Assembly: GCA_030648675.1 (NCBI GenBank)
Contig: JAUSGV010000151.1
Span: forward strand, 1-9,183
Length of the DNA stretch: 9,183 nucleotides
Direction of reading: 5' to 3'
Source: Dehalococcoidales bacterium
Lineage (GTDB): Bacteria; Chloroflexota; Dehalococcoidia; Dehalococcoidales; UBA2162
Part shown: in pieces, positions 4,720 to 9,183 of the stretch
How positions within the stretch are numbered: the first letter of the stretch is position 1
How the letters are laid out: each line of letters opens with the position of its first letter
Program-made: the position numbers and the translations under genes
The notes under the pieces: generated by a model
The model's input: the letters and a program-made list of their open reading frames with translations, nothing else
What the model was told of the DNA's origin: nothing
Databases searched by the model: none

Positions 4720-5633
4720 TGCAGGAGCTCTTCGTAAAGTACCGAAACTACCTCGAAGTAGAAAAAAATGCGTCCCGCTACACGGTGCGGAACTACACCA
4801 CCGACCTGACCGATTTTTTTGTTTTTCTAAGAAGCCGCGGCACGTTATCGTTGCGGGACATCGACAGGAACGTGTTACGCGATTACCTTGCCGACCTCAT
4901 GGAGCGGGAATTTGTCAAAAGAAGCATTGCCCGCAAACTCTCGGCAGTGCGTTCTTTGTTCCGTTACCTTATTCGCGAAGAGCTAGTCCAGACCAACCCG
5001 GTAAAAAACACGACGTCTCCCCGGCTTGACCGCCGCCTTCCCGAATTTCTGACTGCTGACGAAATGGCCCGCATCATCGAGAGCCCGGATATATCTAACC
5101 CGTTCGGTCAGCGCGACCGGGCTCTGTTGGAGTTGCTTTATGCTTCCGGTCTCCGCGTTAGCGAACTTGTTGGATTGAATGTCGAAAACGTCGATATGGA
5201 CACTCGTGAAATACGAGTATGGGGTAAAGGCTCCAAAGAACGGATAACCTTAATGGGGGAGCCGGCGCTCAAAGCGTTGCAGGCGTACCTTACCGAAGGC
5301 CGCCAAAGCCTTTTCGGTAAGAAAGCTACTAATGCTCTCTTTATTAATCGCTACGGTACGCGGCTCACGGAGCGGAGCGTACAGGAATTGCTCGACAAAT
5401 ACGCGCAAGCGGTGGGTATCGCCAAGAAGATACATCCGCATATGGTGCGGCATACGTTCGCCACTCATTTACTCGACGGCGGGGCAGATTTAAGGGTAGT
5501 CCAGGAACTTCTGGGGCACGCCAGTCTGTCTTCCACCCAGATTTATACTCATGTAAGCAAAAGCCAGGCAAGAAAGGTCTACATGTCTTCCCATCCCCTG
5601 GCTAAGGAATCCAACGGCGAAGGCAACAGATAA
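4719..5633 (+). CDS. xerC: Tyrosine recombinase XerC/XerD
   Basis: The 304-residue protein is a Xer-type site-specific recombinase. Xer proteins resolve chromosome dimers at dif during division. An N-terminal SAM-like DNA-binding domain (about 1-90) precedes the catalytic domain. All active-site residues are visible: R146 (GLRVSEL), K170 (WGKGSKE), H241 and R244 (HMVRH), H267 (LLGHASL) and the nucleophile Y276 (TQIYTHV). Size and spacing match Escherichia coli XerC and XerD closely. The name xerC is favoured by its position after topA, as in Firmicutes (codV), but sequence alone does not separate XerC from XerD. It overlaps topA by one base, with AAGGA just ahead of the ATG, and overlaps the next gene by one base. 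A chromosomal Xer is more likely than a phage integrase, given the operon and the absence of other integron or phage genes. Confidence 0.93.
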   Translation: MQELFVKYRNYLEVEKNASRYTVRNYTTDLTDFFVFLRSRGTLSLRDIDRNVLRDYLADLMEREFVKRSIARKLSAVRSLFRYLIREELVQTNPVKNTTSPRLDRRLPEFLTADEMARIIESPDISNPFGQRDRALLELLYASGLRVSELVGLNVENVDMDTREIRVWGKGSKERITLMGEPALKALQAYLTEGRQSLFGKKATNALFINRYGTRLTERSVQELLDKYAQAVGIAKKIHPHMVRHTFATHLLDGGADLRVVQELLGHASLSSTQIYTHVSKSQARKVYMSSHPLAKESNGEGNR

Positions 5634-6718
5634 TGGCATCTAATATATTAAGCCGCCTGCAAAAACTGCGGCGTAATCTGGCGGACAATGCCCTCGACGG
5701 CATGTTCGTTTCCCAGGAGGACAACCGGCATTACCTCTCGGGTTTCCTGGGAACGGCCGGCTCTCTACTGATAACGGCTCGTGAGGCCGTATTGGCTACC
5801 GACTTTCGCTACATCGAACAAGCCGGTATTCAAGCACCGGATTACCGCATTGTTCAAATATCCGCCACCTCACCGGATTGGTTCGCCAAACTGACGGCTG
5901 ATCTCAACATCAAGCGACTTGGTTTTGAAGCCGGTGATATCACTTTCTCCCGGCACCGCCAGCTGTCGGAATCGATACTCGGTACGAACTCTCAACTCGA
6001 ACTTGTGCCGACTGAGGGAACGGTCGAAGCCATTCGTATGGTAAAAGAACCGGAAGAAATAGAGTTTATGTCCAGTGCGGCGGGAATTGCCGATAAAGCC
6101 GTAGAACATGCACGCAAGGTAATTCATGCCGGACTGAAAGAAAAGGAACTGGCCTGGGAGATAGAAAAATTCATGCGGGAAAGCGGCAGCCAGAGCCTGC
6201 CCTTCGAGGTGATCGTCGCTTCCGGCCCCAACGCGGCTTTACCGCACGCCCGCCCATCGGAACGACGCATAGGAAACAATGAACCGGTGGTTATAGATAT
6301 CGGTGCCAGAATTCACGGCTATTGCAGCGACCTGACACGGACCATTTGTCTCGAAGAACCAAACGGCGGCGACCCCAAATTCAAACAGGTTTACGCAATT
6401 GTATTGAAAGCCCAGTCAGCCGCGATTACCGGAATCACCAAAGGAACGACCGGCCGTGATGCCGACGCACTGGCCAGAAAGATTATCGAGGATGCCGGCT
6501 ACGGTAAAGCATTCGGCCACTCTTTAGGTCACGGGGTAGGGCTGGATGAACACGAACAACCCTGCCTCGGACCAAATTCTAAAGACGTGCTCACCGATAA
6601 CATGGTCTTCACGGTCGAACCCGGCATTTATCTTTCCGGCTGGGGGGGAATAAGGATCGAAGACCTGGTCGTGCTGGAAAATGGTAAAATTAGGCCGCTG
6701 TCGAAAGTCGCGAAATAA
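5633..6718 (+). CDS. M24 family Xaa-Pro aminopeptidase/dipeptidase
   Basis: This 361-residue cytoplasmic metallopeptidase should cleave peptides with proline in second position. The N-terminal creatinase-like domain (about 5-130, with NRHYLSGFLGTAGSLLIT) is followed by the pita-bread catalytic domain. The five metal ligands are D222 (VIDIGAR), D233 (CSDLTRT), H300 (GHGVGLDEHE), E329 (FTVEPGIY) and E343 (IRIEDLV). H307 matches the second catalytic histidine. The length is that of the short PepQ/YqhT-like members, and distinguishing aminopeptidase P from prolidase is not possible by eye. The ATG overlaps the xerC stop in TAATG, and GAAGG (5619-5623) provides a ribosome site nine bases upstream. 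It is followed 30 bases later by the PHP gene. Confidence 0.92.
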   Translation: MASNILSRLQKLRRNLADNALDGMFVSQEDNRHYLSGFLGTAGSLLITAREAVLATDFRYIEQAGIQAPDYRIVQISATSPDWFAKLTADLNIKRLGFEAGDITFSRHRQLSESILGTNSQLELVPTEGTVEAIRMVKEPEEIEFMSSAAGIADKAVEHARKVIHAGLKEKELAWEIEKFMRESGSQSLPFEVIVASGPNAALPHARPSERRIGNNEPVVIDIGARIHGYCSDLTRTICLEEPNGGDPKFKQVYAIVLKAQSAAITGITKGTTGRDADALARKIIEDAGYGKAFGHSLGHGVGLDEHEQPCLGPNSKDVLTDNMVFTVEPGIYLSGWGGIRIEDLVVLENGKIRPLSKVAK

Positions 6719-6736
6719 CATGCTAATCTATTTACC

Positions 6737-6742
6737 GGAAGG
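6737..6742 (+). promoter_or_regulatory. Ribosome binding site fixing a GTG start
   Basis: GGAAGG (6737-6742) lies six bases before GTG at 6749. The first metal-binding motif (DFHIHT) follows within five codons, so this GTG is the natural start of the PHP gene. Confidence 0.7.
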
Positions 6743-6748
6743 CTCGAA

Positions 6749-7393
6749 GTGCTGAAGGCCGACTTCCATATTCACACCAGGTATTCCATGGATTGCAGTA
6801 CGCAGCTTGAAGACATCGTCAGCCGCTGTCATAAAACCGGCATCAACTGCGTCAATATCTGCGACCATGATGCCATCCAGGGGGCAATCGAGTTGAAAGC
6901 TATGGCCCCCTTCACAGTGATCGTCTCCGAAGAGATATTGACGCCTCACGGCGAAATCATGGGCATGTTCCTAAGAGAAAGAATACCGAGCGGGGTATCC
7001 GTCGAGCAGGCGATATTACGCATCAAGGAACAGGGCGGTCTGGTCTGCATTCCTCACCCTTTCGACGGATTCCGCGGGCTCAAAATGGAGCTTGAAGACG
7101 TCGAAAAGCTGGCCGGGCAAATCGATGTCATGGAAATATTTAACGCCCGAAGCACGCTGCTCCGCTGCTATACCAAAGCGAAAGCGTTCGCCGCCAGGCA
7201 CGACATTCCCGGTACGGCTGGCAGCGACGCTCATTCCGCCAGCGAAATCGGACGCACGTATGTGGAAATGCCGGAATTCGGCGGGCCGGAGAACTTTATC
7301 GTCGCCCTCAGACAGGGCAACCTTCACAAGCAAAAAGCCGGTATTGCCGTTCATCTGAGCAGCACGCTGGCCCGCATCAGAAAATCGATTTAG
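6749..7393 (+). CDS. PHP-domain metal-dependent phosphoesterase
   Basis: The 214-residue protein is a stand-alone PHP (polymerase and histidinol phosphatase) domain. Metal-binding motifs appear in family order: HxH in DFHIHT (H7, H9), CDHD (D39, H40), SEE (E61, E62) with H67, PHPFD (H103), and GSDAH (D160, H162). PHP-associated sequence follows (GRTYVEMPEF). Such proteins hydrolyse phosphomonoesters or nucleotide 3',5'-phosphates using two or three metal ions. Similarity is to the TrpH/YciV-like group, but the protein is shorter and the substrate is unknown. Translation begins at GTG with a good ribosome site. It lies 30 bases after the M24 peptidase and 19 bases before the formyltransferase, so it is probably in the same operon. 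No signal peptide or membrane segment is seen. Confidence 0.88.
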   Translation: MLKADFHIHTRYSMDCSTQLEDIVSRCHKTGINCVNICDHDAIQGAIELKAMAPFTVIVSEEILTPHGEIMGMFLRERIPSGVSVEQAILRIKEQGGLVCIPHPFDGFRGLKMELEDVEKLAGQIDVMEIFNARSTLLRCYTKAKAFAARHDIPGTAGSDAHSASEIGRTYVEMPEFGGPENFIVALRQGNLHKQKAGIAVHLSSTLARIRKSI

Positions 7394-7412
7394 CCGGATA
7401 ACAGGGGTAACC

Positions 7413-8225
7413 ATGGCGTATAAGCTGGGCTGGTTCTCCACTGCCAGAGGCGGCGGTTCCAGAGCATTACTAAAAGCCGCCAACGACTGCATCAAGAGCG
7501 GCGATATTAAGGCTGAGATTGACTTTGTCTTCTGCAGCCGCGATCCTGGCGAATCGGAAGAAACCGATATCTTTCTCGATCAGGTCAAAAGCTATGGAAT
7601 TCCCCTGGTCTGCTTTTCTTACCAGAAATTCAAGGCAAAATTTGGTTCCCGCGTAAAGGCCGGGACCATTCCGCCGTGGCGACTTGAATACGACCGCGAA
7701 ATCATGAAGCGGGTGGAAGGGTTTCATCCCGATCTCTGTGTTCTCGCTGGCTACATGCTGGTCGTGGGGCCGGAACTATGTACCAGGTACAACATGATCA
7801 ATCTGCATCCGGCCGCTCCCGGCGGGCCGAAGGGCACGTGGCAGGAGGTCATCTGGCAATTAATCGACGCCAAAGCCTGGACAACCGGAGCGATGATGCA
7901 CCTGGTAACGCCGGAATTAGACAGAGGTCCTGTAGTCGCCTATTGCACATTTTCTATTAGAGGGAAGGTGTTCGACAGTTTCTGGCGCAACGTAGAGCAG
8001 TATCCGGAAGGCACGCCTGAATCGCAAACGGCAAGGAACGCTCTGTTCGACATTATCCGCAAGCACGGCCTCGCCCGCGAGTTCCCCCTTATTACGGCGA
8101 CAATAAAGGCGTTCAGCGAAGGGAAAATAAAAATAACAGCGGATAAGAACGTTGTCGATGCCCGGGGCAAGACTATCGCGGGCTACGATTTAACGAAAGA
8201 GATTGACGCCCGGATAAGCGTTTAA
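7413..8225 (+). CDS. PurN-like formyltransferase, divergent
   Basis: This 270-residue protein has the formyltransferase fold of glycinamide ribonucleotide transformylase (PurN), which uses 10-formyltetrahydrofolate. The catalytic set is present: N130 and H132 in INLHPAAP, and D170 in TPELDRGPVV. The preceding LAGYML (near 116) corresponds to LAGFMR of PurN. The C-terminal FPLITATIKAFSEGKIKI matches the PurN tail. It differs in three ways. It is about 60 residues longer than E. coli PurN. The N-terminal phosphate-binding loop reads FSTARGGGSRAL instead of the usual GNGSN type. There are extra segments around 70-95 and 190-215, plus a C-terminal extension of roughly 30 residues. It may be a true PurN variant or an enzyme acting on another amine. 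AGGGG (7403-7407) gives a strong ribosome site. It is the last gene of the plus-strand series, followed by the MITE and a terminator. Confidence 0.85.
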   Translation: MAYKLGWFSTARGGGSRALLKAANDCIKSGDIKAEIDFVFCSRDPGESEETDIFLDQVKSYGIPLVCFSYQKFKAKFGSRVKAGTIPPWRLEYDREIMKRVEGFHPDLCVLAGYMLVVGPELCTRYNMINLHPAAPGGPKGTWQEVIWQLIDAKAWTTGAMMHLVTPELDRGPVVAYCTFSIRGKVFDSFWRNVEQYPEGTPESQTARNALFDIIRKHGLAREFPLITATIKAFSEGKIKITADKNVVDARGKTIAGYDLTKEIDARISV

Positions 8226-8275
8226 ATTTGTCCGGTCGGCTTATCGCACCCCTGGCCGAATTGAAACACATGGTT

Positions 8276-8431
8276 CTAGTGTAGTGTCTCGTAAATATAT
8301 TTACATAATTGTCTGCTTCCCTCGAAAGAGGAGGAAGGACTCTCCCCCTTTGGAAAAGGGGGACTAAGGGGGATTTTGAGTTGTCACTTGTTATCCTCAT
8401 CTGTAAACCCTTTTGTAAGACACTACACTAG
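8276..8431. mobile_element. MITE-like non-autonomous element with IS630-type ends
   Basis: The outer ends are perfect inverted repeats of 14 bp: CTAGTGTAGTGTCT (8276-8289) and AGACACTACACTAG (8418-8431). Allowing mismatches, the match extends a few bases further. Each end has CTAG at its outer edge. If TA (8277-8278 and 8429-8430) is the target duplication, the element proper is 8279-8428 (150 bp) and the empty site would read GGTTCTAGTTCTTCC. Insertion at the TA of CTAG is the known habit of IS630-type transposases. The element has no transposase gene. Inside are a 14-bp perfect palindrome, GTAAATATATTTAC (8291-8304), and the C-run/G-run hairpin listed separately. It lies between two gene ends, where insertion is harmless. 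Confidence 0.75.
8344..8362. repeat. C-run/G-run hairpin inside the MITE
   Basis: CCCCCTT (8344-8350) pairs with AAGGGGG (8356-8362). A second G-run, AAGGGGG, follows at 8366-8372 and could compete for the same partner. This CCCCCTTTGGAAAAGGGGG pattern is a common short intergenic repeat in many bacteria, so the MITE may have captured or been hit by another repeat. Confidence 0.6.
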
Positions 8432-8497
8432 TTCTTCCAGGTTATTGGCTGATATGCGAATTTGGCTACTCATTAGCATCTCTCGTTGAAAGAGTAG

Positions 8498-8548
8498 CTA
8501 AAACGCGACCCTGGGTCTTTTTACCAAAGACCCAGGGTCGCGTTTTAG
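8498..8548. terminator. Bidirectional intrinsic terminator with a 23-bp perfect stem
   Basis: The strand at 8498-8520 (starting CTAAAACGCGACCC) pairs perfectly with 8526-8548 (ending GGGTCGCGTTTTAG) around a TTACC loop. The stem base has A-tract/T-tract pairs, so a U-run is produced in either direction. Outside it, AGAGT (8491-8495) can pair with ACTCT (8549-8553) past a two-base bulge. It sits 15 bases beyond the clpP stop and serves the convergent plus-strand operon too. The stem is clearly longer than the usual 6-12 bp. Confidence 0.88.
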
Positions 8549-8562
8549 ACTCTCGAAACCGG

Positions 8563-9183
8563 TTATTTTTTCTTTGGCTGTTCTTTACTCGGTTTGGACA
8601 ATATTTCGTCGATAAGGCCATATTCTACCGCTTGCGGGGCATTCAGATAGAAGTCGCGGTCGGTATCGTGGGAAATCTTTTCTATCGACTGCCCGGTGTG
8701 CTTCGCGATTATACTCCGAATCAAGTCCTGCACGCGCATTATCTCTTTAGCAGCGATGGCAACGTCGCTTGCCTGGCCCTGAGCACCACCTAATGCCTGG
8801 TGCATATGGATGGTGGCGTTGGGTAATGCATATCTCTTGCCCTTGGCACCGGAGCAGAGCAGTACCGTAGCCATGCTGGCAGCCATACCGACGCAGATGG
8901 TTGATACCTGGGGACGAATCAGTTGCATGGTGTCGTAAATCGCCAGACCGGCGGTAATGACACCACCCGGGCTTTGAATGTACATGTTGATATCTTTATC
9001 AGGGTCCTCGCGGTCGAGGTAAAGGAGCTGGGCGATGATCGTGTTCGCGACAGCATCGTTAATAGGCGTGAAGAGCATTATTATCCGCTCTCGCAACAAG
9101 AGCGAGTAAATGTCCCAGAATCTTTCCCCTCGAGGTCCGGTCTCGACGACACCGGGTATTATGTTCATTGGGTCGATATTCAT
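8563..9183 (-). CDS. clpP: ATP-dependent Clp protease proteolytic subunit
   Basis: The 206-residue protein is the serine peptidase ClpP, which forms a two-ring, 14-subunit chamber and degrades proteins fed by ClpX or ClpC ATPases. The catalytic triad is S103 in GMAASMATVLL, H128 in HQALGG and D173 in DTDRD. The SPGG stretch (71-74) and GAKGKRYALPNA (112-123) are typical. The lysine-rich tail KPSKEQPKKK is unstructured. The ATG occupies the last three bases of the window, so its ribosome site and promoter are not visible. A second in-frame ATG at residue 6 (9166-9168) would give MNIIPGVVETGPRGER, closer to the usual ClpP N-terminus, and may be the real start. Its transcript ends at the long hairpin 15 bases downstream. 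The usual partners clpX and tig are not in the window. Confidence 0.96.
   Translation of the reverse strand: MNIDPMNIIPGVVETGPRGERFWDIYSLLLRERIIMLFTPINDAVANTIIAQLLYLDREDPDKDINMYIQSPGGVITAGLAIYDTMQLIRPQVSTICVGMAASMATVLLCSGAKGKRYALPNATIHMHQALGGAQGQASDVAIAAKEIMRVQDLIRSIIAKHTGQSIEKISHDTDRDFYLNAPQAVEYGLIDEILSKPSKEQPKKK

Larger units (their letters stand above)
8226..8562. other. Convergent intergenic region holding a MITE and a terminator
   Basis: This 337-bp spacer separates the ends of the plus-strand operon and of clpP. It has a short unique stretch (8226-8275), the inverted-repeat element (8276-8431), a 60-bp stretch with no gene (8432-8490), and the long hairpin terminator (8498-8548). GCTACTC (8465-8471) can pair with GAGTAGC (8492-8498), giving a minor stem just outside the terminator. 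No coding sequence is supported. Confidence 0.7.

Noticed and set aside
4719..5633. Xer gene as an integrase of a genomic island targeting the tRNA-Ser genes
   Set aside because: It is translationally coupled to topA and the M24 peptidase, and its size and active-site spacing match chromosomal XerC/XerD. No island genes lie around it.

Overview
The window is a bacterial chromosome segment in which a house-keeping operon is bounded by repeat-rich, mobile-looking DNA. The host is not named by the sequence. The order dprA-topA-xerC is the one known from Firmicutes and also fits Chloroflexota. Moderate GC, tRNA genes without an encoded CCA, and many short palindromic repeats make a Dehalococcoidia-like Chloroflexota host my best guess, at low to moderate confidence.

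Region 1 (1-1229) holds two tRNA-Ser genes, one reading CGA and one reading GGA. Each is followed at its last base by the same ~24-bp palindromic repeat, and then by a small gene for a single-domain GIY-YIG nuclease of two different subfamilies. After the second nuclease gene lies an 18-bp exact copy of the tRNA-Ser(GGA) 3' end. This looks like two tRNA-repeat-nuclease cassettes, the second bracketed by a tRNA-derived direct repeat in the manner of an att site. Both tRNAs have recognisable sigma-70-type promoters. The second promoter has its -10 box in the loop of a terminator-like hairpin.

Region 2 (1230-8225) is a plus-strand series: dprA (DNA uptake and processing), a hairpin-rich spacer, topA (topoisomerase I), xerC (tyrosine recombinase), an M24 Xaa-Pro-type peptidase, a PHP-domain phosphoesterase and a PurN-like formyltransferase. 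From topA to the peptidase the genes overlap by one base (TAATG). The next two follow at 30 and 19 bases, each with a clear ribosome binding site, so topA to the formyltransferase is probably one transcript. DprA, TopA and Xer share DNA handling. The last three genes have no obvious common pathway.

Region 3 (8226-9183) is a convergent junction. It carries a ~150-bp non-autonomous element with 14-bp matching ends and CTAG junctions typical of IS630-type insertion, then a 23-bp perfect hairpin acting as a bidirectional terminator, then clpP on the minus strand, whose start codon is the last base triplet of the window.

The most interesting signal is the tRNA-Ser/repeat/GIY-YIG arrangement at the left end.
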